36,905 bases of DNA, taken from an uncultured Clostridia bacterium (GTDB lineage Bacteria; Bacillota; Clostridia; Christensenellales; UBA1242). The stretch spans positions 1-36,905 of the forward strand of contig CALWRJ010000009.1 in NCBI GenBank assembly GCA_944383915.1, written 5' to 3'. The translations under genes were made by a program, and so were the position numbers. The notes under the pieces are model-generated. The model saw only the letters and a program-made list of their open reading frames with translations, ran no database searches and was not told the DNA's origin. Positions 7,824 to 16,488 of this stretch are shown here, one piece after another; positions within the stretch are counted from its first letter, which is position 1, and each line of letters begins with the position of its first letter.

Positions 7824-8330
7824 CTATCGTTGATTAATTTTATCATTTGTGTTGGGTGGGGTTGGTGTGAAATAACTTTTGTATACATAAAAAGTATTTG
7901 CCACAAACCCGAGTGCTAGCACAATTGTGCTTATCCACATATATAATTGCTGGACATAGATTGACAAGAAACAGTATAAAAGAATTGTAAAAAATGTTAT
8001 AGGCATAGGGATAAAGCCGAACGCTTGGAAAAGATTTTCATACTTACACCCTGTAAAAAAATAATTTGTCCATACGGCAACATAACCAATAAAACTAACT
8101 ATTGATAACCAAAACCAAGGGTTACTTTCTATGCCAACAGTTTCAAGAGTATCTTGCGAAAGTGCAAGCAATACTGTACAACCAAGCAAACCGATATATG
8201 TTATAATGGTAAAAATTAAATTGTGCCCTTTGGGGTTTTTTGGTGTATCAGCAGGACGAAATATTAAAACTAATACAAAGGGAATAAGCGCCACAAGTCC
8301 TATTACCAACCCGATTACAGAAAAAGCCAT
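7824..8330 (-). CDS. Small multi-pass membrane protein, unknown function
   Basis: A 168-residue hydrophobic protein with about five membrane segments, beginning MAFSVIGLVIGLVALIP. The start at 8330 was preferred over the in-frame ATG at 8354 because AGGAG sits 5 bases upstream of it. No family was recognised. It follows the PD-(D/E)XK-like gene on the same strand after a gap of about 90 bases. Confidence 0.6.
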   Translation of the reverse strand: MAFSVIGLVIGLVALIPFVLVLIFRPADTPKNPKGHNLIFTIITYIGLLGCTVLLALSQDTLETVGIESNPWFWLSIVSFIGYVAVWTNYFFTGCKYENLFQAFGFIPMPITFFTILLYCFLSIYVQQLYMWISTIVLALGFVANTFYVYKSYFTPTPPNTNDKINQR

Positions 8331-8419
8331 ACTCACTCCTAAAATATAATACAATAAGCAATCTATATATTATATAATATAGATTTTTTCAAATTTTTAC
8401 AAGCAATTTTAGTATATTT

Positions 8420-9289
8420 TTAAATATTAAATCGAGTTTTCGCGCTTTCAATGATTTCTTTAAATAAGTCGTAATTATTTTCAAATTCATTAAAATCTTT
8501 AATTTTAAAGCGGTATCTGTTCCACTGATTATCGTAGTTAAAATCAAGGTCTGTTTGGTCTAATTTTTTATTAAATTCATCGTTTTCAAATGCCTTAATA
8601 TTAAGCCACAAAAATGCCTTTTTTGGTGTGAAATTAACAAAGTTTTTTGCAATTCCGTCAACGGTAAGACCAATATAAAATTTGGTATAGTTTAGGGAAT
8701 ACTTTTCCTTTTCACTTGCAAATAACTTGTTAAAAATATTATCAACCAATGTTAAAGTTTTTGGACTGGCATTCTTTTCCCAATACTTGCGGTCCGTAGG
8801 CTCTAAAACGTCCTCATCGTCAGAGCCGTATTCGTTTATATCTACAATTTTAGTAAATGTAATCGAAAATTCATCATCGTGAATTTTAAACGCATTAAGT
8901 TGGAGAGCGATTATTGGTACGCAACCATTCAATAAATTGATAACATTTAAGTATCTGCTGGATGAAACATTTTCAGCAATTATTACTGCGCAATGTTTAT
9001 AATTGGGAAATCGTTTTCTTTCTTTATCCCAATATTCGATAGTGCGAATTAAATGGCTGGGGTCAATTTCTCCGAGTTGAAGTTCGACTTCGTAGCGTGT
9101 TGTCAAGTTTTCATCTGCGAGTAAAATATCAATTCGACCACCACTAATTTGTGGTTTTTCCATCCTAATTGGCTTTAAGTTGCCAAGTCCTAAAATTTTA
9201 GGATTTTCATAAATTTTTTGTTGAATAAATTTTTCATTAATATTCGGTGCATCTTTTAATGAAATATTTTCAAGATTAATCATTCGCAT
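8420..9289 (-). CDS. PD-(D/E)XK nuclease-like protein with C-terminal DUF5655-like domain
   Basis: A 289-residue soluble protein. The N-terminal half carries a restriction-endonuclease-fold pattern: GGRIDILL with D54, then YEVELQ with E67 and E69, matching a D-x(n)-ExE type of PD-(D/E)XK core. The C-terminal ~120 residues (KFYIGLTVDGIAKNFVNFTP, then KKAFLWLN) resemble the DUF5655 domain often attached to such nuclease-like modules. The real substrate is unknown; members are sometimes near defence or repair genes. It starts 25 bases after gltX with GAGGAC upstream, so it is likely co-transcribed with gltX. Domain naming is by eye. Confidence 0.6.
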   Translation of the reverse strand: MRMINLENISLKDAPNINEKFIQQKIYENPKILGLGNLKPIRMEKPQISGGRIDILLADENLTTRYEVELQLGEIDPSHLIRTIEYWDKERKRFPNYKHCAVIIAENVSSSRYLNVINLLNGCVPIIALQLNAFKIHDDEFSITFTKIVDINEYGSDDEDVLEPTDRKYWEKNASPKTLTLVDNIFNKLFASEKEKYSLNYTKFYIGLTVDGIAKNFVNFTPKKAFLWLNIKAFENDEFNKKLDQTDLDFNYDNQWNRYRFKIKDFNEFENNYDLFKEIIESAKTRFNI

Positions 9290-9314
9290 ATTAATTTGTC
9301 CTCTTTAGAATTTT

Positions 9315-10766
9315 TTAATTTATACGTTCAAGAGTTGTTGCAAGGCGGGTAATGCTTTCATCTTTTCCCAATACTTCCATAATTTCTGTCGCGCCACCAA
9401 CGGTTACAATATTTCCAGAAAGTGCGATGCGAATTACCCACATCACAGTTACTGATTTTAAGACTAGACTATCAGCAACTTCATTAAGAATGGCAAACAG
9501 CGTGTCGTTTTCCCATGAGTCTACATTTTCGAGTTTTGCGATAGTTGTTGTTAAAATATCTTTCGCGTTTTCAAGAGTAGCTTTTTTCTTTTGATTTTCG
9601 AGTAAATTAATATCAAAATCAGGAAGTGCTTGGAAAAATTCTATTTTTTCTGGTATTTCGCTTAATATTTGTACACGCGGTTGGAGTAATTTTAAAAGCG
9701 CTTCGTAGTCCGCAACTTCGCGAGTTAGCACACTTGATATAAAAGGTTTAGCAACAAAATCAAATTCATCTAATGTCATATTGCTTAAATATTTTGCATT
9801 CATCCATTTAAGTTTATCATAATCGAAAATTGCGCTTGATTTACGAATATCGTCTGCATCAAACTCTTTTACGAGTTCGTCAAGTGAAAAAATTTCCCTT
9901 TTATCATCTTTTGGGTGCCAACCTAAGAGGGCAATGTAATTTAAAATTGCTTGTGGAAGGTAACCGAGTTCGAGCATTTTATCAAATGTCACCGAACCGT
10001 GCCTTTTACTCAATTTACTAACTGAACCATCATCATTTTTGCCCATAATAAGCGGTAGGTGATAGTAATCAGGCAATTCCCAACCGAAAGCGTTGTAAAT
10101 TTGTACATATTGCGGTGTGCTTGTAAGGAATTCGTTACCACGCAAAATAGTATTTACGCCCATAAGGTGATCATCAACGATGTGAGCAAAGTTGTATGTA
10201 GGGTAGCCGTCAGACTTTATCAAAATCAAATCATACATTTTGTTATTTTCGATTGTAATATCGCCAAAAATATGGTCGTGGTATGTAGTTGAGCCGTCAA
10301 GTGGCATCTTAAAACGAATTACATAAGGTATGTTTTGTGCCAAATTTTCAGCAACAATTTCTGGTGCTAAATTACGACAGTGCCTATCATAACCGCTTGT
10401 AGCGTTTTCAGTGTCGTTATCCGTTTTTTCTGTTTTAGAGCAAAAACAGTAATAAGCCTTGCCTTCGTCAACTAATTGTTTGGCATATTTTAAATAAATA
10501 TCCTTTCGCTCGCTTTGACGGTAAGGAGCGCTTGGTCCGCCAATGTCTGGGCCTTCGTCATAATTTAAGCCCGTTGTACGCAATGTATTAAAAATTACTT
10601 GTTCTGCGCCCTCGACATAGCGTTCGCGGTCGGTATCCTCGATTCTCAAAATGAATTTGCCACCAGCGTGTCTAGCGGCTAAATAAGAATAAAGCGCGGT
10701 ACGCAAATTACCTATGTGCATATAGCCTGTTGGGCTTGGAGCGAATCTAGTGACTATTTTTTTCAT
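9315..10766 (-). CDS. gltX: Glutamyl-tRNA synthetase
   Basis: A 483-residue class I aminoacyl-tRNA synthetase that charges tRNA-Glu (and possibly tRNA-Gln in organisms using the amidotransferase route). Visible signatures: FAPSPTGYMHIGNLRTAL with the HIGH-type motif (HIGN, 17-20), the GxxRRFEDTD-like segment FILRIEDTDRERYVEG, a cysteine cluster CFC...C around residues 100-125, and the KMSKS-type loop SKLSKRHG. The start was placed at 10766 because AAGGAAG lies 8 bases upstream; the longer frame begins inside the -35 element of its own promoter. It is the first gene of a minus-strand unit. Confidence 0.95.
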   Translation of the reverse strand: MKKIVTRFAPSPTGYMHIGNLRTALYSYLAARHAGGKFILRIEDTDRERYVEGAEQVIFNTLRTTGLNYDEGPDIGGPSAPYRQSERKDIYLKYAKQLVDEGKAYYCFCSKTEKTDNDTENATSGYDRHCRNLAPEIVAENLAQNIPYVIRFKMPLDGSTTYHDHIFGDITIENNKMYDLILIKSDGYPTYNFAHIVDDHLMGVNTILRGNEFLTSTPQYVQIYNAFGWELPDYYHLPLIMGKNDDGSVSKLSKRHGSVTFDKMLELGYLPQAILNYIALLGWHPKDDKREIFSLDELVKEFDADDIRKSSAIFDYDKLKWMNAKYLSNMTLDEFDFVAKPFISSVLTREVADYEALLKLLQPRVQILSEIPEKIEFFQALPDFDINLLENQKKKATLENAKDILTTTIAKLENVDSWENDTLFAILNEVADSLVLKSVTVMWVIRIALSGNIVTVGGATEIMEVLGKDESITRLATTLERIN

Positions 10767-10797
10767 TTTCAATACTTCCTTAAAAATTTGTATGTAT

Positions 10798-10826
10798 ATT
10801 TTAACTTTTGTAAATACTTTTGTCAA
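10798..10826 (-). promoter_or_regulatory. gltX promoter
   Basis: On the minus strand: TTGACA (10821-10826), a 17-base spacer and TAAAAT (10798-10803). A small dyad AGGTAATTAACCT lies just upstream of the -35. Confidence 0.75.
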
Positions 10827-10949
10827 GGTTAATTACCTTAAATTTGCACTGTTAAAAAGGAATATTGTTTTTTATTTTTATTGTTAAAATTTTAGCCTGC
10901 TTGAACAAATTGCTAAATTTGTCTAATTTTGTAAAAATATTTTAAACAT

Positions 10950-10979
10950 TTTACAAAAAACTGTAAAATAATTTATAAT
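10950..10979 (+). promoter_or_regulatory. Promoter of the GT4-PlsC fusion gene
   Basis: TTTACA (10950-10955), an 18-base spacer and TATAAT (10974-10979). The dyad TTTTACA-aaaaac-TGTAAAA (10949-10968) covers the -35 and spacer and could be an operator. Confidence 0.6.
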
Positions 10980-11010
10980 CTTTCTATCTAGTACTAATTA
11001 AGGAGACATA

Positions 11011-12945
11011 ATGAAAATAACAATTATAGCCGATATGTATGGAACGCAGGACAACGGCACAAGCACAGCAGTAAAAAATTTATCAAAAAATATGCAAAAG
11101 CGTGGGCATCAAGTCACGGTCGTGTCTTGTTATGCGGGAGAAAACGAGTCTGGCATTAAATATATCCAAGTCCAACCTCGTCATTTTATGGGGTTAAAAA
11201 ATTATATCCGCCGTAATGGAGTAATGCTTGGAAAACCAGAAATAGATAAATTAATTCAAGGCATCGTGGGGGCGGATATTGTACAATTAATGATGCCTTT
11301 TAAAATGAGTCGTGCGGTTATTCCGCTTTGTAAAATGCTAAATATTCCATTTACCACCTCGACTCATGTACAGCCCGAAAATATTTTCGCGCACATAGGT
11401 TTAAAAAATTGTCAACTTCTTAATTCGTGGTGGTATCGTCACTATTGGCGAAAATTTTATCGCAATATAGAATTTGTCCATTGTCCTACGCAGTTTATGG
11501 TAGATGAATTGCATAGTCACAAGTACAACAACCGTTTTCGCGTAATTACAAATGGTGTGCGTCCGCAATTTAAATTTATTCCTATGGAAAAGCCGAAAGA
11601 ATTTGCCGATAAATTTGTAATTTTATCTACAGGACGATACAGTAAAGAAAAGCGTCAAGAATTAATTATTAAGGCTGTAAAGAAAAGTAAATACCGCGAT
11701 AAAATTCAACTTGTTTTGCTTGGGCAAGGACCGTTAGAAAAGAAATTAAAAAGGCTCGCTCGCGGGCTTCCAAACCCTGCCATTTTTGGTTACCTTGATA
11801 ATGACGACTTTTTAAAAATGATTAATACCGCCGATTTGTATGTGCACGCAAGCGAAACGGAAATTGAGTGCTTGAGTTGTATGGAGGCTATGATTTGTGC
11901 GCGCCCGTGTATTTTTAGTGACCACAAGCACTGTGCAATTCGTTATTTTGCAAGAGATGAAAAGACTCTTTTTAAGGCAGGTGATTATCGCGACCTTGCT
12001 AAAAAGATTGATTATTTTATCGAACATAATGACGAGCGCCGAGAGTTAAGCGAGTATAACCTAAACTACGCGCTTGAACATTTTAATATGGACGAAGCGA
12101 TGGGAAAAATGGAAGACTTTTTTCGCGAAGTTATCGAGTATTACCACGAATATTACAAAAAGCACCCAGACGGTGGCGTTCATAGTGATTTTGAAGGAGC
12201 TGCCCACGACCATATAATAAACGCAGGCAACTCGGTAAACCGTCAAAAAGTAGATGAAAACTTTAAATACGAGCATAAAAATATTTTCTATCGTATGGGC
12301 TCCGATATCTTGCTCTTTTTTGCGAAAATTCTTTTGCCACCATTTACAAAAATCAAGTACGGATACAAATTAACAGGACAAAAAAACATACGAAAAATTA
12401 AACACAAAGGTGCAGTTCTTGTGTCAAATCATGTGCATGTTATGGATGGGGCGCTGATTTGCGCTCGCGTAGGCTGGCGCCGTACTCGTTTTGTTATGCT
12501 TGCCGAACATCTTGCAATCCCCGTAGTTGGTAGAATAATGCTTGCACTCGGCGGACACCCCATTGCAGATAATGTGGCAGGGGCAAGACATAGTATGCGT
12601 GTATTAAATAATGCTTTGGCAAATAATAAACTTGTACTAATTTTTCCTGAAAGCAGTATACATCCTTATTGTACGCACCTACGCCACTTTAATGACGGCG
12701 CTTTTAGAATAGCAAGCGCTAACAATGTCCCAATTGTGCCTTATGTGATTACTTTTAGACAAAAACAAAAAGGAAAAAAATTAAAGCAAAAAATGTATAT
12801 ACAAATTTGCGAACCAATTTACCCAGATTCGAAATTGGACCAAAAAGCACGCGCAAAAGATTTGGAGGAGCGCACACTAAAAGTTTATCAAGACACAATG
12901 CAAGCCTTTTATCAAAAACACCCCATTATTAAAGAAGTTAATTAG
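11011..12945 (+). CDS. GT4-family glycosyltransferase fused to PlsC-like acyltransferase
   Basis: A 644-residue two-domain enzyme. Residues 1 to ~390 form a GT-B glycosyltransferase of the GT4 type: N-terminal MKITIIADMYGTQDNGTSTA, then STGRYSKEKRQE and VLLGQGPLEKKL, with ASETEIECLSCMEAM as the nucleotide-sugar binding segment. Residues ~430-644 form a PlsC/LPLAT acyltransferase with the catalytic H(x)4D box NHVHVMD (H474, D479) and FPESS (545-549) in place of the usual FPEG. A likely role is making an acylated glycolipid at the membrane, for example a wall-polymer anchor; this is inference. SD AAGGAGA is 6 bases upstream of the ATG. It stands alone between a promoter and a terminator. Confidence 0.85.
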   Translation: MKITIIADMYGTQDNGTSTAVKNLSKNMQKRGHQVTVVSCYAGENESGIKYIQVQPRHFMGLKNYIRRNGVMLGKPEIDKLIQGIVGADIVQLMMPFKMSRAVIPLCKMLNIPFTTSTHVQPENIFAHIGLKNCQLLNSWWYRHYWRKFYRNIEFVHCPTQFMVDELHSHKYNNRFRVITNGVRPQFKFIPMEKPKEFADKFVILSTGRYSKEKRQELIIKAVKKSKYRDKIQLVLLGQGPLEKKLKRLARGLPNPAIFGYLDNDDFLKMINTADLYVHASETEIECLSCMEAMICARPCIFSDHKHCAIRYFARDEKTLFKAGDYRDLAKKIDYFIEHNDERRELSEYNLNYALEHFNMDEAMGKMEDFFREVIEYYHEYYKKHPDGGVHSDFEGAAHDHIINAGNSVNRQKVDENFKYEHKNIFYRMGSDILLFFAKILLPPFTKIKYGYKLTGQKNIRKIKHKGAVLVSNHVHVMDGALICARVGWRRTRFVMLAEHLAIPVVGRIMLALGGHPIADNVAGARHSMRVLNNALANNKLVLIFPESSIHPYCTHLRHFNDGAFRIASANNVPIVPYVITFRQKQKGKKLKQKMYIQICEPIYPDSKLDQKARAKDLEERTLKVYQDTMQAFYQKHPIIKEVN

Positions 12946-12967
12946 TTTGCTTTTTGTAATGGTACAT

Positions 12968-13039
12968 AAAAAGACAGTTTAAAATATGAACAAAATCCTA
13001 AAAAATAAATAGGATATTCTCTTTTTAAACTGCCTTTTT
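12968..13039. terminator. Bidirectional terminator between the GT4-PlsC and XRE genes
   Basis: AAAAAGACAGTTTAAAA (12968-12984) pairs with TTTTAAACTGCCTTTTT (13023-13039) with one A-C mismatch, enclosing an inner stem ATCCTA/TAGGAT. T-runs appear on both strands, serving the converging genes. Confidence 0.7.
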
Positions 13040-13049
13040 GTTTTGCTCT

Positions 13050-13367
13050 TTAATCTTTTTTGGAAGCGAGAAAGTCTATAAAATCAAGCACTTCGGTTAT
13101 TTTATCTTTTTCTAAATTTTTTATCTTAAAAATAATATTTATTTGTTCTGGAGTGAAGTCGTGAAAAACAGAATAATTTCTATTACACAAGTAATCAAGC
13201 GGAACTTTATAATAATCTGCTATTTTGATTAAATCATCTAAAGTTGGTTCATTTATATTTGCTTCCCAGCGTGCAAATTTTTGCTGTGAACAACCTAATT
13301 TTTCCGCTAGTTTTGCTTGAGTAATTTTTTCATTTTCGCGTAATTCCCTTAATCTTAACTCTGCCAT
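13050..13367 (-). CDS. XRE-family transcriptional regulator
   Basis: A 105-residue DNA-binding protein. The helix-turn-helix lies at residues ~10-62: ENEKITQAKLAEKLGCSQQKF, then ARWEANINEPTLDDLIKIAD and PLDYLCNR. The rest (to 105) is a helical tail of the kind used for dimerisation. The start at 13367 has AGGAG 7 bases upstream; the in-frame start at 13427 has no SD. It is divergent from BspA copy 2 across 450 bases, and the motif AAATCATAAGTA occurs near both genes, so control of BspA copy 2 and itself is a reasonable guess. Confidence 0.85.
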   Translation of the reverse strand: MAELRLRELRENEKITQAKLAEKLGCSQQKFARWEANINEPTLDDLIKIADYYKVPLDYLCNRNYSVFHDFTPEQINIIFKIKNLEKDKITEVLDFIDFLASKKD

Positions 13368-13817
13368 ACTTTCACTCCTAAATTTATATATTAATAATAT
13401 ATGATTGTACCGAAAATTAAAAATCATAAGTAAAATTTGATAAAAAACATAAAAAACAAATAAAATTGTTTGATTTTACAAGTTTTTTATGTTAAAATAT
13501 TACTAAATACTTATAAAATGAAACAATAAAAATAAGCAATTAAAAATTTAAAAATAAAAAATAAAAGGGAAATATGGCTGTTTTATATCTAATTTAATAT
13601 AAATTTAAAACAAATAACTAAATTTATACAAAAATATATCTAAAATAAAATATTTTTAAAAATTTCTAAAAAAGTCAATACAATATTGTAAATCATAAGT
13701 ATTTTATTTAATTATTAGTTATAATAAAACTATACTTGAAAAACAAAGCAATTTTTGTTTTACCAATAACTAAAATACCGACCAAAGCAAAAAATAAAAA
13801 CAGGAGAAAAACTTAAT
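13368..13817. promoter_or_regulatory. AT-rich divergent regulatory region with a repeated 12-mer
   Basis: A gene-free 450 bases. AAATCATAAGTA occurs at 13421-13432 (near the XRE gene) and again at 13690-13701 (about 120 bases before BspA copy 2). A palindromic TATATTATTAATATATA lies around 13387-13402, just upstream of the XRE SD. TATAAT occurs near 13730, but no good -35 is visible at standard spacing. Unlike the other three BspA genes, there is no poly-G leader, no CGCAACCCC hairpin and no open leader frame. Confidence 0.45.
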
Positions 13818-15593
13818 ATGGCAATAAAAGAATTATTTTCAAAATATAAACTTTATACAATGCTAGTTATTGTGTCTATAGTCTTAATTGCTACTGGTGT
13901 AATTCTTGGCGTTTTGTTGCCTAATACAACCCCTTCAAAAGCGGATACAGACGGCGATTTTGAATATACTGTCTCTGGTAGTAATGCAACTATTACTGAT
14001 TATACAGGAAGCGCAACAGAACTCATAATACCAAGTACATTAGGAGGTTATACAGTAACCAGCATAGGAAATTCTGCATTTTATAACTGTACTAGTCTAA
14101 CTTCAGTAGAAATACCTAATACTGTTACTAGCATAGGTGATGCTGCATTTCAAACCTGTTATAATTTAGCATCTGTAACAATACCTGATACTGTTACTTA
14201 CATAGGTGGTTCAGCATTTTGGCGCTGCGGTTTAACATCAATAGATATACCAAATGGTGTCACGAGCATAGGTAGTCAGACTTTTTATGGTTGTCAAAGT
14301 TTAACATCGGTAACTATACCAGATAGTGTTACAAGCATAGGTGATAGTGCGTTTTATTATTGTACAAATTTAACCTCAATAGTTTTACCAAGTGGTATTA
14401 CAAGTATAGGGAACAGCACATTTCAAAACTGTACTAATTTATTAAATATAACAATACCTAACGGTGTTACTAGAATTGGCATTAATGCGTTTTATCTTTG
14501 CTCTAGCCAGACTTCGATAACGATACCCGAAAGCGTTACTAGTTTTGCGATGGGAGCATTTGCTGGGTGTACTAGTTTAACTTCTGTTTATTTTTATAAT
14601 AATATTGCTAATGTAACATTTGAAAATAATGTTTTTGTAGATGGAAATTCTAATGTAACATATTATTTTAAAGACCAAACAAGTTTAAATTCTGCAGAAA
14701 ACTGGAGTTCTAATTTCACAAATAGTAGTAGCGGAAGTCCAAACTTTCAACTTATGACATTGAATATAAATATCACTGTTGAAAGTAATAATGAAAATTT
14801 AGGAACGGTAAGCAATAATAGTGGAATGTATATGGCAGGCACTTCAATTATTATAAGCGCAACACCTAACGAATACTATACATTTTTGGGCTGGAGTTTA
14901 GACGGTGGAAATTCAATTAAAGACGGTACTGAAAATCAAACAAGTTATACCGTAAATATAACTACAAATGCAACCTATACTGCAGTTTTTAGAAGTAATA
15001 CTACGATAATAATCACCACTAACGACAGCACTCTAGGGCAAGTTTCGGTAAATAATGAATTTGGTAATTCAATAACAGTATATGGTTCGTCAGTACAAAA
15101 TATAATTGCAGTAGCAAACAGAGATAGCACTTTTCTATGCTGGACAATTGAAAGTGGTGATAGTACTAGTACAAGTTATGAAAATCCTTTAAATTTAAAT
15201 AACATCACTGCAGACACAACGGTTACCGCGGTATTTTCAAATGGGCTTGTCGAAGGCATAGCAGTATCGGTACAATATCAAGGCAGTGAAACAAACTTAG
15301 CCGTAGCAGGTAGTGCTAAAATACTCGGCTACACTACCACAAACGGACTAGAAACAGTAAATGTAGTAGCGCAAGCGTACACAGACTATACCTTCCTAGG
15401 TTGGCAAGTAGACGGAGAATACATAACCTACCAAGACGAAAGCGGGCAAACAATCACCCTTCAAGGTTATGACTACATCAGCGCTAGCATACCGCTTTCA
15501 GTTATAGACGGTAAACAAATATTTGCAGTGTTCACATCATCAATTAATACGAACAACGGACAAACTGATAGTGGCAACAGCGGAGTCTTGTAA
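13818..15593 (+). CDS. BspA-like LRR_5 surface protein with InlB-like B-repeats (copy 2)
   Basis: A 591-residue exported protein. N-terminal KYKLYTMLVIVSIVLIATG is the family signal segment, with a possible cleavage after SKA. Residues ~70-260 hold about eight LRR_5 repeats (VTSIGxxAFxxCxxLTSVTIPxS). The shared YYFKDQTSLN linker follows, then three B-repeat-like modules (YYTFLGWSLDGG, TTVTAVF, YTFLGWQVDG) and the tail NNGQTDSGNSGVL. It differs from the other copies in lacking the poly-G leader and in having its own SD (CAGGAG, 10 bases upstream) and probably an XRE-controlled promoter. Adhesion at the cell surface is a family-level inference. Confidence 0.85.
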   Translation: MAIKELFSKYKLYTMLVIVSIVLIATGVILGVLLPNTTPSKADTDGDFEYTVSGSNATITDYTGSATELIIPSTLGGYTVTSIGNSAFYNCTSLTSVEIPNTVTSIGDAAFQTCYNLASVTIPDTVTYIGGSAFWRCGLTSIDIPNGVTSIGSQTFYGCQSLTSVTIPDSVTSIGDSAFYYCTNLTSIVLPSGITSIGNSTFQNCTNLLNITIPNGVTRIGINAFYLCSSQTSITIPESVTSFAMGAFAGCTSLTSVYFYNNIANVTFENNVFVDGNSNVTYYFKDQTSLNSAENWSSNFTNSSSGSPNFQLMTLNINITVESNNENLGTVSNNSGMYMAGTSIIISATPNEYYTFLGWSLDGGNSIKDGTENQTSYTVNITTNATYTAVFRSNTTIIITTNDSTLGQVSVNNEFGNSITVYGSSVQNIIAVANRDSTFLCWTIESGDSTSTSYENPLNLNNITADTTVTAVFSNGLVEGIAVSVQYQGSETNLAVAGSAKILGYTTTNGLETVNVVAQAYTDYTFLGWQVDGEYITYQDESGQTITLQGYDYISASIPLSVIDGKQIFAVFTSSINTNNGQTDSGNSGVL

Positions 15594-15596
15594 TTA

Positions 15597-15627
15597 AAAA
15601 TCTCACTTCAAACGAAGTGAGTTTTTT
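15597..15627 (+). terminator. Intrinsic terminator after BspA copy 2
   Basis: CTCACTTC (15602-15609), loop AAAC, GAAGTGAG (15614-15621), then TTTTTT. The same hairpin follows BspA copy 3. Confidence 0.9.
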
Positions 15628-15633
15628 AATATA

Positions 15634-15862
15634 ATTTTGAATTAGGAATTAGGAATTTTGAATTATGGTGCGCTTGCGCGCAAGCTCTTAAAAAATTAGC
15701 AATTAGCAGTTATTGCTGGGTATAAAATTAATATTATATTTAAATAATTCCAGCCGTAATTCAAAATTTAAAATTCAAAATTTAAAATTGGAGCGTCAGC
15801 GACCAAAATTCCTAATTTCTAATTTCTAATTCCTAATTTAAGCGAGCCAACGGCGAAGCGTA
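15634..15862. repeat. Short-repeat cluster downstream of BspA 2
   Basis: Units AATTAGG and AATTTTG run one way and AATTCCT/AATTTCT run the other way at the far end, so the block can fold back on itself. In the middle are AATTAGC units, a 14-base palindrome GCTTGCGCGCAAGC (near 15673) and TTATTGCTGGGTATA (15710-15724), the inverse of a segment in the cluster at 1520-1700. No coding potential is seen. Confidence 0.7.
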
Positions 15863-15879
15863 AAAGTAAATTCCAACGC

Positions 15880-15903
15880 AAAAAAGCATAACGATTGTTA
15901 TGC
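15880..15903 (-). terminator. Terminator of the second XRE gene
   Basis: Minus-strand hairpin GCATAAC-AATC-GTTATGC followed by a T-run. Confidence 0.8.
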
Positions 15904-15950
15904 CTAATTGTGTTAAAGAATAGCGTTAGTGGAAATTAAATTAAGACGAT

Positions 15951-16166
15951 TTAATCTTCAGTACGCCCAACAAGATAATCGATAGTGACGCCAAAAAAAT
16001 CTGCCATACGCCAGCAATCCATAACATTTGGTCGGTTAAGCCCTTTCTCCCATCTACAAATATTGGCTTGTTGTATTCCCGTGCTAACGGATAACTGTCT
16101 TTGCGTAACTCCAATTAAATGGCGCAACTCCTTAATTCTATTTTTAAATGGTTTTTCTTTAGCCAT
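15951..16166 (-). CDS. Small XRE-family regulator
   Basis: A 71-residue protein that is almost only a helix-turn-helix domain: IKELRHLIGVTQRQLSVSTG, then IQQANICRWEKGLNRPNVMD and FFGVTIDYLVGR. It resembles short Cro/SinR-type repressors. It sits downstream of BspA copy 2 on the opposite strand, which gives this BspA gene an XRE regulator on each side. Its targets are unknown. No strong SD is visible upstream of the ATG, so translation may be weak. Confidence 0.8.
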   Translation of the reverse strand: MAKEKPFKNRIKELRHLIGVTQRQLSVSTGIQQANICRWEKGLNRPNVMDCWRMADFFGVTIDYLVGRTED

Positions 16167-16460
16167 GCAAATAGTTTATGCTATTTTTTCAAAAAAAACT
16201 TTGAATATAAAAAATTGTATCTACATTTTTCGACAATTTTTTTACAAAAAATTCAAGAAAAGCCTTTATTTAAGGGAAAAACGACAAATTTTTTATCAAA
16301 AAAATAAAATTACATTTTTGTATCAAAAAATTTTTCTTGGAACATTTTGTGCCAAAAATCGCGATTTTTATGGTAATTATTGTAAAATTTTTTAATGAAC
16401 TTAGTATTTTATTTTTAAATATTATTGTGCAAATAGTACAAAAAAGTATTTTTAAAATAA
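16167..16460. other. AT-rich gene-free region
   Basis: I see no credible gene here; the open frames are low-complexity K/F/I/N strings. TTCGACAA at 16229-16236 is the reverse complement of TTGTCGAA, which resembles a Spo0A-binding 0A box, about 63 bases upstream of the XRE start. One such short match could be chance. Confidence 0.4.
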
Positions 16461-16482
16461 AAAAAGCCGGTTTTACGGCTTT
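16461..16482 (-). terminator. Terminator of the 488-residue gene
   Basis: Minus-strand stem AAAGCCG / CGGCTTT with a 6-base loop and following Ts, 7 bases after the stop codon. Confidence 0.85.
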
Positions 16483-16488
16483 AGTTGT

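Noticed and set aside
16229-16236. 0A box for the Spo0A-like protein
   Set aside because: Only one short match in an intergenic region; similar strings occur inside coding sequence, so it is not evidence on its own.
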